This document shows, one piece after another, positions 9,001-17,381 of a DNA stretch of 55,777 bases. The stretch is from a virus: positions 1 through 55,777 of IMG/VR virus record IMGVR_UViG_3300018080_000215; one strand, written 5' to 3'. The notes under the pieces were generated by a model. That model was not told the DNA's origin. It saw only the letters and a list, made by a program, of their open reading frames with translations, and made no database searches. The first letter of the stretch is position 1; each line of letters opens with the position of its first letter. Position numbers and translations under genes: made by a program.

Positions 9001-10772
9001 AGTTGGTAAAGATTGTCTCCATTGTCATTCCTTACAGTATCGGTTGTTAGCAATCTGCGGTCTTGGCCGCTCTGCGGTGTGTATCGGTTGCCCCAAGCAA
9101 TCCCCAGCGTAAGGTCGGGGCGACCGTCCGTATATTTTTCCTCGTCTATTTTGTGACTTCCGAGAGTCCAAGATTCGGGGCAGGGTGCGAGGTAAATGCG
9201 AATGACCGGCAACTGTGATTCCGCCTCTAGGGCATACGCTGAACCGTCAACCTTTCTTGCGGGTTCCATCGTAATGTCGGCGTAAGGGCGATCATTGTCA
9301 TCAAACTGTACTAACGCATTCTTGACTGTCCAGTTAGAAAAATTAGTCAGCCCGTTTTCTGGCCCCGTCAGGGCGTAATAGGAAATGTATGTGTAATCGG
9401 GGAAATAGTAATCCCCAGCGATGCGAATGGCCCGGTTGTTGCCTAGCCAATCATCGGGAGTTACGCCAATAGTTATCTGCTGGCTTTTAGCAAATATGTA
9501 GTTGTATGCCGACGCCCCAAGACCCCAAAACTTGTCGCGATTCGCATACCACATATATGTGAATCGGGTTGGTATGTTGTTGATTGGGGGGGTGTATGTG
9601 TTCTCAAAGTAGTCGTTGCTGGTGTACCAACCCGACCGCTTGTACCCAAACTTCACCGGAGTCGCGGTGTTGATGATGTTCGTAGTGAACACTGAATCAG
9701 TCGCGAAACCGGCGGGGTCTACGTTGCCGGTTTTGTACGATGCCGACAGTGGCGCGAACTTGAACTGCGCGAAGGCGTCTGTCTGCACAACTGCGTTATT
9801 GGCTTCGTAGTGCAGCGGGATAAGGGCAGTGTACACTCCGGTTACGGGCGAAAACGAAACGTCAACGCCAAATGTGGTCAAGCCTTCGCGATATGCGATC
9901 TGCGGGGCTTGGCCTGGGTCATGGAACCCATGTGTACTGCCAGCCGAATAAGAACCATTGAAGTCATTTGAGAGTTGCCCACCGTCGCTTTCGCGAAACC
10001 CATAGACTGCGGGGCTTTGCTCTAAATTTCCAATCGCGGAAAATCCGACGCCCAGTTGTTCGTCGCTGACTGCGATTTCGGGGACTTCGCGGTAGTTGCT
10101 ACCGCCATCGACAATATCAATTGCGACGATAGACCCACCTTGAACGACGGCCTTGAGTTTTGCAGGACGGTCTGGGTCGCCGCCTGACACAGTGATCTTC
10201 GGCGGGGTGTAGTAAGAAGTGCCGCTGTTGACAACATCTACGCGCTCAATGAACCATCCATCCCCACTTGGAGTCACCGTTGGGGCAACCGTAGGGGCAG
10301 CCAGACCCATCGGGACTGCCTGAGCGGTGTTGTCAACTATGGTGATCGGCGGTATGTCGTTTCCGAAAAACACATAGATGCTGCCATGCCGGTCTTCGCA
10401 GAATGAAGGGCGACCTTGGGGCGTTTGCGTTGTGCTGTAAACAGACAAATCGACTGATGATGTTAACGGCCCAGCATCAACGCGGAATCTTCTGAACAGC
10501 CGGTATCCGCTTGCGGTGTCGCCTGACTCGTCCGTAAGGTTTGCTGAAGGCCGGAACGAATAAAGAATGTCGAACTCGTTCGGCCCCCGCGATTGGCGGT
10601 ACACCGCTTCGTATGTTTCGCCGTAAGTGGTGTACTTGGGGGTCAAGCCGGGGCGGGGGGTCAGTTCTCCCAAGTTGCGGATTTGCAGGTTGTTCTGCAC
10701 CCGCATCACACCAGGGGGAAGCGAGAACTGGCTTGCCGCAGTAACAAGACCCTTCCAATCGCTGGTCTTCAT
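6036..10772 (-). CDS. Giant tail nozzle/tail-hub-like protein with GGxGYxxPP repeats (1,578 aa)
   Basis: The largest gene of the genome. The N-terminus (MKTSDWKGLVTAAS...LPPGVMRVQNN...ELTPRPGL) matches the general pattern of podovirus nozzle/tail tubular protein B type proteins, which begin by listing references and parameters of the tail tip. Inserted modules carry the Gly-Gly-x-Tyr-x-x-Pro-Pro type beta repeat: about residues 177-235 (NSGTSYYTPPKITVSGG, DGGSNYREVP), 807-870 (SGGRDYYREPQILFRGG, DGGDGF) and 1327-1380 (YGGSGYVDPPAVSVS, DGGYGYGG). T7 gp12 is about 800 aa, so this is roughly twice that size, the excess being these beta modules and a long C-terminal region. It follows the adaptor gene with a 3-base gap. 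Likely role: tail tip and DNA conduit, possibly with adhesive insertions. Confidence 0.8.
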   Translation of the reverse strand: MKTSDWKGLVTAASQFSLPPGVMRVQNNLQIRNLGELTPRPGLTPKYTTYGETYEAVYRQSRGPNEFDILYSFRPSANLTDESGDTASGYRLFRRFRVDAGPLTSSVDLSVYSTTQTPQGRPSFCEDRHGSIYVFFGNDIPPITIVDNTAQAVPMGLAAPTVAPTVTPSGDGWFIERVDVVNSGTSYYTPPKITVSGGDPDRPAKLKAVVQGGSIVAIDIVDGGSNYREVPEIAVSDEQLGVGFSAIGNLEQSPAVYGFRESDGGQLSNDFNGSYSAGSTHGFHDPGQAPQIAYREGLTTFGVDVSFSPVTGVYTALIPLHYEANNAVVQTDAFAQFKFAPLSASYKTGNVDPAGFATDSVFTTNIINTATPVKFGYKRSGWYTSNDYFENTYTPPINNIPTRFTYMWYANRDKFWGLGASAYNYIFAKSQQITIGVTPDDWLGNNRAIRIAGDYYFPDYTYISYYALTGPENGLTNFSNWTVKNALVQFDDNDRPYADITMEPARKVDGSAYALEAESQLPVIRIYLAPCPESWTLGSHKIDEEKYTDGRPDLTLGIAWGNRYTPQSGQDRRLLTTDTVRNDNGDNLYQLSSTVQDSYTRWWGKGHVGTDQPNGYNLAQPIVDFRDAANNDTIGIAAGTIEVINPGSFLEKGAKFAIRFYQFNAAGYTVVDRGGRLDSTWIFGVTGSRKYFRNAAGWFNEVRGGTDVEASYTDFYLQAEEVDTAGTAGSLLMPGAVITSPAEDAPKVVISGSGWTAANEVGYVRLRQKAPPFLTDPNAVGNGFTNSDVWKFTTVQLAASVAGERIGSVTILSGGRDYYREPQILFRGGSGYGLRLGATVSGGTVTSVAILDGGDGFASDTVLYTDVTPAKLIPVLRGTMQGSYECAYRFADYSRTVVSRPTYTTSNPLDNSRRITVSDATGIKPGMQITDAENIEHMARIKSVQGNILTLERPLLSPGTDKPCTIRDMTRPVTYSDLSPFASVEADANGSGRASRLNWTLDGVIPPSRADYVEFFRTSADQSLVYYRTDVYGEINDGNITISNGGRDELSDEELFDPNRSNYAALPVVLPNGAVNAFRFGIPRSDMGVAVAWQDRLWYGVSSSGKDANTIFFSEYDEFESCPDVNELPIQTNLRATDYLTALVPFGHLLLAMQNSHCYSLTYNTDPSIDATINLVAHRGALSQNAWDIYDDLLYAVDERGVYSMTPGGAIETLSEPIRNFFDDNLLQLQYRDAFFLKVDAQSAILRVFVVTNDTTREYPDLALCYHIRNKVWWTETYPTALTCATDFRDELEPDKTLYASIDGHLHRLEGLRDTAFRDIVQVVVQYGGSGYVDPPAVSVSTLNGSGTAKFQAIVRKGKVTQIQIIDGGYGYGGIDIFGVFIANEPLIIEPSPTGNPADNALGYSVARVPSTLEQQGNPPAEVVVYSRATVPWTLRTGSMELNNDGNTRGGDSQQDRSVSVAYRPTETSTTLILREYYNNDTSPRPNAMRRDRGTGFVHDANSSQTTLDMVSSRTPFGPATGVAMARFAGRSLTDMSSSDRHIAIELSSQARSADADDLAPSKTVLYGLEVEGVDANS

Positions 10773-10775
10773 GGA

Positions 10776-11915
10776 TCACTCTTGGTCGGGCAGTTGAGAC
10801 GAATAGTAGCCCATCGTTCGCGGAGTGGGATAGCCGATGGGGCTTGGCTGTCCGCTCAAGGGGGACACAACGTCCCGCTCCATCGCCAGCCGCAGATCGC
10901 GATTGAACAACTGCACCACATCTGCCCCAGGCTTCCCGGCAAGCCTCGCGTACCACATCTCCGCTGCCGAAAGAACAGCGGTGTACATCTGCGGGCTACA
11001 GTCGATCTTGTCTGTGATGGTGTATTTTAATTGCAAATTGAACCCGTATGTCAGCCCCGGGGGCTTGAAATACAAAGTAGTGGCACTCACAACCTCTGTG
11101 ATCTCCGCTTCGTCTTGAAAGGGGGTTAGTGACCCGAGCGGTTCGGGGTAATCGGTGTCAGTGCCTAATCGAATAATGCTGCCCACCATATCAGGACTCA
11201 TGGCATCTTGGTTGCTGGCACCTTGTAAACCAGAATGTCCGAATAGGGTGGTGGCAAACTGTGGTTCATAGCCGATGTACTTAATCATCTTCGGCTGGTA
11301 ACGGTAGGTGTAGTGAATCACCGTCGAGTTGGTAGGAACTCCAACGAAACGCACTTGGTAGCGGTCAGGGTTCACATCTGACCGCATAATGGTGTAGTAG
11401 AAGGGTTCGCCAGACCCCCGAGTGTTCACCTCAAGACGTTGCCATTCCTGCGGCGTTATGTAGCAGTGCAGCGTACCGACTGTGTCGGTGACTAAGGCGT
11501 CGATGTCTTTGAGGTCGGGCGGCAGATCGTAGTAAGTCTGTACCAATACCGGTACAGTCGAACCGTCTTTTTTGGCGGCAGTATCCAGGGTTATCTGGGT
11601 GCCGTTGATGGAGGTGACGCGAACGGGGTGAGAAAAGTATTCCGGGGAGATTTCCAGCATCCTGCCGACCACAATGCCTGTTGCGTCAGCCACAAAGATG
11701 GTAGCGTTGCCGTTAGTAATGGTGGCGGTGGTGGAAATCTGCTGCGTAACGAATGACCCGGTCTTGGTGTGCCATAGCCAGTTCTTGGCATGGAGAACTT
11801 CCCGCGCCCCATGAATGACTGCTTTGGTGATAGCAGTATGCTGCCCGTCTTGGGCACCGCCGCCAGTAGCCGTAAGCAGATAATCGGCAACGTCTTGAGC
11901 GGTGTGGATAATCAT
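10776..11915 (-). CDS. Head-tail adaptor / tail tubular A-like protein (379 aa)
   Basis: 379 aa. The N-terminal helix-rich part (TAITKAVIHGAREVLHAKNWLWHTKTGSF) resembles podovirus adaptor proteins, where an N-terminal helical bundle docks on the portal and a conserved Trp region follows. Residues ~60-130 look like an inserted beta domain. The C-terminal part (PQMYTAVLSAAEMWYARLAGK, rlamerd) is a helix again typical of these adaptors. The gene sits between the portal cluster and the nozzle gene, the standard podovirus order. ATGA overlap joins it to the 182-aa gene upstream. Assigned by pattern and context, not by alignment. Confidence 0.75.
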   Translation of the reverse strand: MIIHTAQDVADYLLTATGGGAQDGQHTAITKAVIHGAREVLHAKNWLWHTKTGSFVTQQISTTATITNGNATIFVADATGIVVGRMLEISPEYFSHPVRVTSINGTQITLDTAAKKDGSTVPVLVQTYYDLPPDLKDIDALVTDTVGTLHCYITPQEWQRLEVNTRGSGEPFYYTIMRSDVNPDRYQVRFVGVPTNSTVIHYTYRYQPKMIKYIGYEPQFATTLFGHSGLQGASNQDAMSPDMVGSIIRLGTDTDYPEPLGSLTPFQDEAEITEVVSATTLYFKPPGLTYGFNLQLKYTITDKIDCSPQMYTAVLSAAEMWYARLAGKPGADVVQLFNRDLRLAMERDVVSPLSGQPSPIGYPTPRTMGYYSSQLPDQE

Positions 11916-12460
11916 GTTGCCTTGTTTCGCTTGTGGCGGGGCGCATGTTTCTCAACGATCATTTCTCGCAACTCACCTTCTTTCCTTCCCGGGTGTGCCT
12001 TCTTGTATTTCTTCAGGGCTTTCTGCATGAGCCTTTCAGAAAGTGGCACTGGTGGCGGCGGGGGTATTGGCTCGGCAGTGTGTTCGACAATGCCGGTGAC
12101 ATTGAGGTTCCGCTGCTGGGCTACCTTTTTGATGTCGCTGGCCGAGTCAATCCAGGCAGCCGGGTCGGCTGGGCCTCGCTTGTCGGCCAAGCCGGATTGG
12201 TAGTATTTCCCAGAAGTGTTAATGCCAGCCTGCTTGGCGGCATTAAGAATCCTCTTCCTGTTGGCTGGCGATAGTTCGCTCATCCACTCCCCGTTGTACC
12301 GTCCTTGCATTACGGCTCGGTCTGTTCCTCGCACCCCGGGAGGTGCCTGCAAGGCGCACATTTCTGCGAACATCTCGGATTGGCCTTGCTGGATCATCTT
12401 GAGAAAGTGATCGACTGCTGCCTTTCCGGCTTCTCTGACGCTGGTTGGTACTGCTGGCAT
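11912..12460 (-). CDS. Hypothetical phage protein (182 aa)
   Basis: 182 aa, helical and charged, with a Pro-rich linker near residue 135 (PIPPPPPVPLSERL) and a Lys/Arg/His-rich C-terminus (APRHKRNK). The N-terminal sequence (SVREAGKAAVDHFLKMIQQG) reads as a genuine helix from the first Met, so the start at 12460 is preferred even though it overlaps the endonuclease VII frame by 218 bases. No family recognised. Its place between portal and adaptor suggests a minor head-completion or packaging accessory protein. Confidence 0.72.
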   Translation of the reverse strand: MPAVPTSVREAGKAAVDHFLKMIQQGQSEMFAEMCALQAPPGVRGTDRAVMQGRYNGEWMSELSPANRKRILNAAKQAGINTSGKYYQSGLADKRGPADPAAWIDSASDIKKVAQQRNLNVTGIVEHTAEPIPPPPPVPLSERLMQKALKKYKKAHPGRKEGELREMIVEKHAPRHKRNKAT

Positions 12461-12722
12461 GGCGGCTAAGGTATTGCATGGCCCTTCGGGCAGAAGGAAG
12501 CGAATCTCCGATCATCCCCAATCCGGTATTGCATTTCTGACACAGCACCCCGCGTATCAGTCCGGTCTTATGGCAGTGATCCACATGGGTCGCCTGCCTG
12601 GAACGACAGATAGGGCATACACCTTTGGTTTTGCGTTTCAAGCGGTCAAACTGCGAAATCGTCAACCCATATCGTTGCTTCAGATTAGATGCCCGCTTGC
12701 GAAGGCGTTTGTCTGAAGACAT
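12243..12722 (-). CDS. Recombination endonuclease VII-type nuclease (159 aa) with out-of-frame-like tail
   Basis: Residues 15-85 match the endonuclease VII family: LKQRYGLTISQFDRL, then C-PIC, VDHCHKTGLIRGVLC, QKCNTGLG, i.e. two CxxC zinc pairs around the DHCH catalytic beta-beta-alpha-metal core. The family cleaves Holliday junctions and branched DNA during packaging (T4 gp49 type). After about residue 92 the sequence becomes Ser/Arg rich (STNQRQRSRKGSSRS) and overlaps the start of the 182-aa gene in another frame, so the last ~65 residues look like read-through into a neighbour rather than a domain. Either the original stop was lost by a frameshift or the tail is tolerated. It sits between portal and adaptor genes, an odd place for a nuclease, suggesting an inserted free-standing gene. 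Confidence 0.88.
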   Translation of the reverse strand: MSSDKRLRKRASNLKQRYGLTISQFDRLKRKTKGVCPICRSRQATHVDHCHKTGLIRGVLCQKCNTGLGMIGDSLPSARRAMQYLSRHASSTNQRQRSRKGSSRSLSQDDPARPIRDVRRNVRLAGTSRGARNRPSRNARTVQRGVDERTIASQQEEDS

Positions 12723-12731
12723 AGGTGAGTT

Positions 12732-14825
12732 TTATTGAGGGGGCGGCTGCAACTCACTTGGTATCTGGTCTGCGGGCGGCGGCTCCATGCCTTCTGGTAA
12801 AGGCAACTCTTCTAACGGTGGGCCACCCGCCCCCGCCGCCGCCTGCTCTGGCGGGGGGGACAGCCCGGGCGGCGCGGCTGGGGGCGTAGGCGGCGGGAGT
12901 GGTGGAGGAGGCGGCAGCAAGTACGGGGTGGCGTCAATGTCCAACGAGTCAGCCCAATCGTTGATAAGGGCATTCATCGGATCGACGAACCCTGACATAG
13001 CAAGCGGTTGCAGAAGCGGGCCAAGCGTTTGGACGGCCATCTGCATCTGCTCAACGCGAGTAGCCTTGTTTGGCTTGCGGGCAGAACCAGCCTCAACGCG
13101 ATACAAGAAGTCTCTAGTTAGGCTAACAATGTCCATGTTGCCTACGCTCTTATCCCAGGCAGCGGAGGCTAGGGGGCCAAGGACAGGGACAACGTCTTCG
13201 CCCGTCAACAGCCACCGGCAGGCAAGGGCTTCTCGGCGGGCCAGAAGACTCATGCAGTCCTCGACCTCGTTCGCCATGTTGTCGGGCCTAATCGAAATGT
13301 TCTCTTGCTTTATTTGCGCCTCTGCTGCACTTCTGTACTGTGCCCTGGTAAGCCCATAAGCCAGTTCTGACAAGCCGGTGCGTTTGTCGAAAAGGTCGAA
13401 TACGGCTTGGATAATGTCGTAGAGGTCTTTGTTGACCTGGGGCATTTGGAATACAGACAGCACATCTTGGACAGATCGCCCAAGCATTTCACTCAATTCG
13501 ACAATCTTGAACCCACCCTGCGTAGGTGCCAGGATTTGGTCTTTGAGGTCTTGGTCGGCGGCTTTCGATACGCCAACCATCGTTTCGCAAGAAGTGGCAA
13601 CGCGGGTAGCCAGAAACGACATAGCCCAATTCAGAAACCGCAATTCAGGAATCGCGGGGCGTATGTGGCTAATCGGCCAAGCGTAGTTAGGCTTGGTGTG
13701 GAACGACAGCATGGTGAACGGCCAGCCCCTCGGGTCGGCGTAGTAGGGGATGGGCCATGCTGCCCTAACTAGCAGACTGTCGGGGATACCCGATTCTTCG
13801 CCAACTGGTTCATCGAGAACCTCTGGCGGGATATTCAGCGGGTATTCGACGCCTTCGCAGATAACCAGATAGACGTAATCGCCCAACGTATCGAACACAC
13901 CCTTGTTTTCTTTGGGTGCGTCCATGAGCCGGTCGCCAGCCCCGCACTTCGACCACACCTTATAGATTGTGACGAGGTCGTTCGTCTGGCCTTTGTCCCT
14001 TTTGTTGCGGCCCCTGCGCGGCTCGCTGTCGCACTTAATGGTGGTCGAGGAGTTCAGGTGCTTCTTGAGGTCGGCTTCTGGAACACCGTACTCCAGGGCG
14101 ACTTCCCGCAGCGGGCGAACCTGTCGCCGCGCACACCACAACATATCGTCCATGTTGTCAAAATCGGGATCAATCAACAGGTTGTCTACGGTGTCATAGA
14201 AAGACCCGATCATTCTCACTGGAGGGGTGCTGCCGTTACCCGAAGTTTCCAGCGTCAACAACTCTGTCCAGAAGACCCCGGCACCCTTGACCAGTGCTTC
14301 GTTGCAGACCTTGCGGGCCTGCGTCTTCAGGTCTAACTCAACAGGAGTCCAGTTGAGATACGCCTGCATCAATTCGGCAGCAACCCGCCTGTCCATCTTG
14401 GAATCTTGCTGTTGCTGCAATACCGTCATGATCTGCTGCTGCTGGGGCGTAACAGCCTGCGGATTCATGGGGTCGGGAGGCGGCACACCGAGGACTACGG
14501 GGTCAATCTCGGGATGCTCCATCACCGTCACCGTCCTAACGGGATTGCGGTGATAGATTACTGAGCCGAAGATTTCGACTAACTCAAATACCTTATTTAC
14601 TTGCATACGGAAGGCGGGCGGCGAAATGCTCGCGTTGTACCCGCGCTCGCCGCGCGAATACTGATCCTTCCACATGAAGTTGTGTTCACCGTCAAAGAAG
14701 TTTGCGGCTTCTTTGGCGTCTTCCGTAAAAGGCTTTTTGTACTTGATCGCGGCTTCGATCTTCTTGATCCAAGTCGAGACGATCTGCCTTAGCGGATTAC
14801 TTGGCGGCAACTTGCTCGCGGGCAC
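12732..14825 (-). CDS. Portal protein (697 aa)
   Basis: 697 aa, the size of podovirus portals. Characteristic features are an N-terminal stretch ending in FFDGEHNFMWKDQYSRGERG, a long alpha/beta body with SFYDTVDNLLIDPDF and DMLWCARRQVRPLREV, and a C-terminal section with LTRAQYRSAAEAQIKQ followed by helices that would form the stem and crown. The last ~90 residues are extremely proline rich (PPPPPLPPPTPPAAPPG), probably a flexible tail. It forms the dodecameric ring through which DNA is packaged and ejected. It lies directly after the terminase gene pair and overlaps the 111-aa gene by 29 bases. Confidence 0.88.
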   Translation of the reverse strand: MPASKLPPSNPLRQIVSTWIKKIEAAIKYKKPFTEDAKEAANFFDGEHNFMWKDQYSRGERGYNASISPPAFRMQVNKVFELVEIFGSVIYHRNPVRTVTVMEHPEIDPVVLGVPPPDPMNPQAVTPQQQQIMTVLQQQQDSKMDRRVAAELMQAYLNWTPVELDLKTQARKVCNEALVKGAGVFWTELLTLETSGNGSTPPVRMIGSFYDTVDNLLIDPDFDNMDDMLWCARRQVRPLREVALEYGVPEADLKKHLNSSTTIKCDSEPRRGRNKRDKGQTNDLVTIYKVWSKCGAGDRLMDAPKENKGVFDTLGDYVYLVICEGVEYPLNIPPEVLDEPVGEESGIPDSLLVRAAWPIPYYADPRGWPFTMLSFHTKPNYAWPISHIRPAIPELRFLNWAMSFLATRVATSCETMVGVSKAADQDLKDQILAPTQGGFKIVELSEMLGRSVQDVLSVFQMPQVNKDLYDIIQAVFDLFDKRTGLSELAYGLTRAQYRSAAEAQIKQENISIRPDNMANEVEDCMSLLARREALACRWLLTGEDVVPVLGPLASAAWDKSVGNMDIVSLTRDFLYRVEAGSARKPNKATRVEQMQMAVQTLGPLLQPLAMSGFVDPMNALINDWADSLDIDATPYLLPPPPPLPPPTPPAAPPGLSPPPEQAAAGAGGPPLEELPLPEGMEPPPADQIPSELQPPPQ

Positions 14826-15132
14826 TGGCTCTTACCTCCGCAGCCTTCTGCTTTTTCGCCATCGCGTTCTTAGTCGTTTCGGTGAAATCCCATACGCCAA
14901 GTTGATCCCAGCCATTGTCGAGTTTGATGCCTGGGTCATCGCGGTGGTGGACGCTGGGTCGCTCCACCCAGCCCGCAGTGGGAGTAAAAGTAAGAATCTG
15001 GATGGTGCTGTCGCCGGGTTCTTTGATAACCCACCCTATACATGGGCTAGAAAATGTGTGTTGATCCAGGGAAAAGAGGACAACATCGCCCAGATTTGGC
15101 TTGGGCATTCGCCAGTTCGCAGTTTCACTCAT
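14797..15132 (-). CDS. Small hypothetical protein between terminase and portal (111 aa)
   Basis: 111 aa, N-terminal ~75 residues beta-like with several Trp (IGWVIKEPGDSTIQILTF, LDNGWDQLGVWDF), then a basic helical C-terminus (MAKKQKAAEVRASAREQ). It overlaps the terminase stop by 8 bases and the portal start by 29 bases. Small genes at this position are common in podoviruses and generally of unknown function. No family recognised. Confidence 0.78.
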   Translation of the reverse strand: MSETANWRMPKPNLGDVVLFSLDQHTFSSPCIGWVIKEPGDSTIQILTFTPTAGWVERPSVHHRDDPGIKLDNGWDQLGVWDFTETTKNAMAKKQKAAEVRASAREQVAAK

Positions 15133-16819
15133 TGGAAGAGTCTCCTTGTGGGCCTAAGTATATGAACGAATCCTGTTGTAGCCCCATCCGTTTTTTTCGG
15201 TTGGCTCGCCACTTGACCCACCAGGGTTCGTCTTCTACCTGAACAGGGGGTTTGTGATAACGGGGTCTGAAGGCGGCGAGGTACTCCATGCACTGGACAA
15301 GGTGGGTGTCGCCCTTTGTAACAGGCTGGTCGGTGACAATGGCAGTCCCGGCTACGAAGTTGACCCGCTTGCGGTAACGCTTGATTTCCCGCTCTAGGTC
15401 GGGCAGGGAGTGGTAGAGAACCCTGAAGAGCGGGCTGCCGCTGGGTCGGATATGCAGCGAGTTCCGGGTTGCCTCCGTTCTGGCGGGTATGTCATCGCAA
15501 CCGGCTATGAAGGAGTGCCCGGTGGTTTCGCTGCGGATTCCGCGCTTGACCAGTTGCTCTGTGTATTGCTCGACGGGCAGGCGTCCCGAGCCGATGTCCC
15601 GAATCCTGCCGCCATGAGCGTCGATGATGAATGCCTGGAAGGGGTGTTTGACCTTGCCTGCAAACTTCTCTCCGAAAATCTGGGCATTGCAATGCCGTAT
15701 GTAGAGTTGGTCATACAGCAAGACGAATTCTTCAGACGGCGGTACTGCGGCGAACAGCACTGCGGTAACTGAATGCCCGGGGTCGATTACCGCATAGCGG
15801 CACCAATCGTTGGGGATTTGGCCGTCTGGCAGTTCTGTACGCTCCATCCCATGCACCCGCATATCGAAGTTGGGGTACATGAGGATGCTGTCGGTGATGA
15901 AATCACCCTCAGATCGCATCCGCAGAATATCTTCGCCGCTGGCTGCCCACCGCTCGATGGACTTCCGTTTTTCATCTTCATCTAGGTGCGGGTTGTCGAG
16001 CATCCGCAGTTTGAACTGGACGATGTCCGGGTTTTCTGGATTAGCCTCCAGTACCGCATCTGCCCGCTCTTTCAGATTCAAAAGCGCATTATTCGTTGAA
16101 TGGGGCATGGCTGACCAGCAAAGCACCCCTTTGCGGTCAACGAGCCTCGCCTGCATTTCGGGAACCCAGGACTCAGAATTCAAGTCTTCGTCGAAATGGC
16201 ACCTGTCGCAAGAAAATCCTTGCGGGGGTTCCCCTTCAGAACTAAAGAAATAGATTTGCCACCCGTTGTGCATAATGCAGTGCTGTATGTACTTGGCAGA
16301 CTTCAGCACCCAAGATCGCTTAGAGACGAGTCGGGCAGGGATGAGGGGCGGGGCAGGGCGGCACTGATCCTTGCGGTCGGCATCTGTGTTCGGATTGTAT
16401 GCCCGCCATTCCTTCGTCTCTAAGTCTTTGATGATCTTGTAAGCCCCCTTTTCAAATAGTAGGGGGTATACGGTTAGACCAATATGCCGCCAATCTTTCC
16501 CGATAATCACAAGTACCCCGTTTTCCTTCGGGTACTTGTTGTAGGGGTCTTGCCCAGTAACAGCCCTGGCGTCTTCCACAAACGTACACAGGGATTTGCC
16601 TGACCGATTGCCGCCGATCACCAAGATTTCATGGGCGCGGCATTCATGAATCTTCTGCTGGGTCGGGGTCGGCTGGTATAGCCTCAGACCCTCCAGCCTT
16701 CTTTCCCTCAGTTCGGACTGAATCGACTTGATCTCGTCCTTCTGAAATTCGGTCAGGGAGGGCGGGGATGGAATGATCGGTGGTGTCGGAATCTGGGGAT
16801 GGCGGGAGGGCTTTGGCAT
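15125..16819 (-). CDS. terL: Terminase large subunit
   Basis: 564 aa, normal for TerL. The ATPase domain holds the Walker A GGNRSGKS at residues 69-76, preceded by the adenine-binding-like YQPTPTQQKIHE, and the Walker B with catalytic acid CHFDED at 207-212. The RNase H-like nuclease begins with YAVIDPGHS (Asp346) followed by VLFAAV. It cuts concatemers or circles and translocates DNA into the prohead through the portal. The N-terminal coding sequence must begin well before residue 40, so the gene truly overlaps the upstream zinc-ribbon gene by up to 176 bases. The ATG at 16819 is the first available Met. Confidence 0.95.
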   Translation of the reverse strand: MPKPSRHPQIPTPPIIPSPPSLTEFQKDEIKSIQSELRERRLEGLRLYQPTPTQQKIHECRAHEILVIGGNRSGKSLCTFVEDARAVTGQDPYNKYPKENGVLVIIGKDWRHIGLTVYPLLFEKGAYKIIKDLETKEWRAYNPNTDADRKDQCRPAPPLIPARLVSKRSWVLKSAKYIQHCIMHNGWQIYFFSSEGEPPQGFSCDRCHFDEDLNSESWVPEMQARLVDRKGVLCWSAMPHSTNNALLNLKERADAVLEANPENPDIVQFKLRMLDNPHLDEDEKRKSIERWAASGEDILRMRSEGDFITDSILMYPNFDMRVHGMERTELPDGQIPNDWCRYAVIDPGHSVTAVLFAAVPPSEEFVLLYDQLYIRHCNAQIFGEKFAGKVKHPFQAFIIDAHGGRIRDIGSGRLPVEQYTEQLVKRGIRSETTGHSFIAGCDDIPARTEATRNSLHIRPSGSPLFRVLYHSLPDLEREIKRYRKRVNFVAGTAIVTDQPVTKGDTHLVQCMEYLAAFRPRYHKPPVQVEDEPWWVKWRANRKKRMGLQQDSFIYLGPQGDSSNE

Positions 16820-17309
16820 CTAGGGTAATCCCCTTATATGTCTGGATGGCTTGCTGGAACCGGGCATCCAACTCCGCTTCGAGTTCTTCTTCAGTCCAGA
16901 GGCTAAGAGGCTTCTTGGCACCGCCAACCTCTACGTTCTTGGAAACCAGCCTTGTAATAGTCTCGATCAGTTTGTTTCTAGCAGACGATCCTGGCGGCGA
17001 ATCATAGTATTGTTTGACCAGAATTGAGGCGAATCCAGAGACACCACCGAAATACTGGAAGACCCTTTCCAGCACTTCGGCAGAGTGCGGGATATTGCTG
17101 CCGCCATTGGTGGCAATTTCGGCGAACAGATCGACGCCAGCGGACTCAATCTTGGCAAGTCTCTTCGCCCGCCGAGCCTGCTTTCGTTCAGCCTGTTTCT
17201 TCTGTTGCTGTAAAAGACAGAGTTTGCAAGTAGACGGTGCCTTTTTGCTCCAGTTTTCGGGAGCATCGTCATACTCGTTGGCACAAACGCCGCAAGTCTT
17301 TTTGCCCAT
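16644..17309 (-). CDS. Putative terminase small subunit with N-terminal zinc ribbon (221 aa)
   Basis: 221 aa immediately upstream of terL. Cys6/Cys9 and Cys28/Cys31 form two CxxC pairs consistent with a zinc ribbon, followed by a basic helix (QQQKKQAERKQARRAKRLAK). A helical middle follows (EVLERVFQYFGGVSGFASILVKQYYD), then an acidic/Pro-rich C-terminus. DNA-binding N-terminus plus position make small terminase or packaging-site recognition the best inference, but the usual HTH is not evident. The last ~58 residues share DNA with the terL start in another frame. A 31-base GC hairpin lies just before its start. Confidence 0.68.
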   Translation of the reverse strand: MGKKTCGVCANEYDDAPENWSKKAPSTCKLCLLQQQKKQAERKQARRAKRLAKIESAGVDLFAEIATNGGSNIPHSAEVLERVFQYFGGVSGFASILVKQYYDSPPGSSARNKLIETITRLVSKNVEVGGAKKPLSLWTEEELEAELDARFQQAIQTYKGITLDAKALPPSPDSDTTDHSIPALPDRISEGRDQVDSVRTEGKKAGGSEAIPADPDPAEDS

Positions 17310-17320
17310 GCCGATAGCAT

Positions 17321-17351
17321 AACACCCCCCCGGGGCAACCGGAGGGGTGTT
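17321..17351 (-). terminator. GC hairpin between decoration and small-terminase genes
   Basis: A 13-bp stem (17321-17333 with 17339-17351, AACACCCC arms and a GC centre) contains one G-T pair and a 5-base loop. There is no T run after it on the minus strand. It lies 12 bases before the zinc-ribbon gene start and 30 bases after the decoration-gene stop. It could attenuate transcription between capsid and terminase genes, protect mRNA or be a processing site. Confidence 0.6.
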
Positions 17352-17381
17352 AGCGGACGTTACAGAGAAGCGTTGTGGTGG

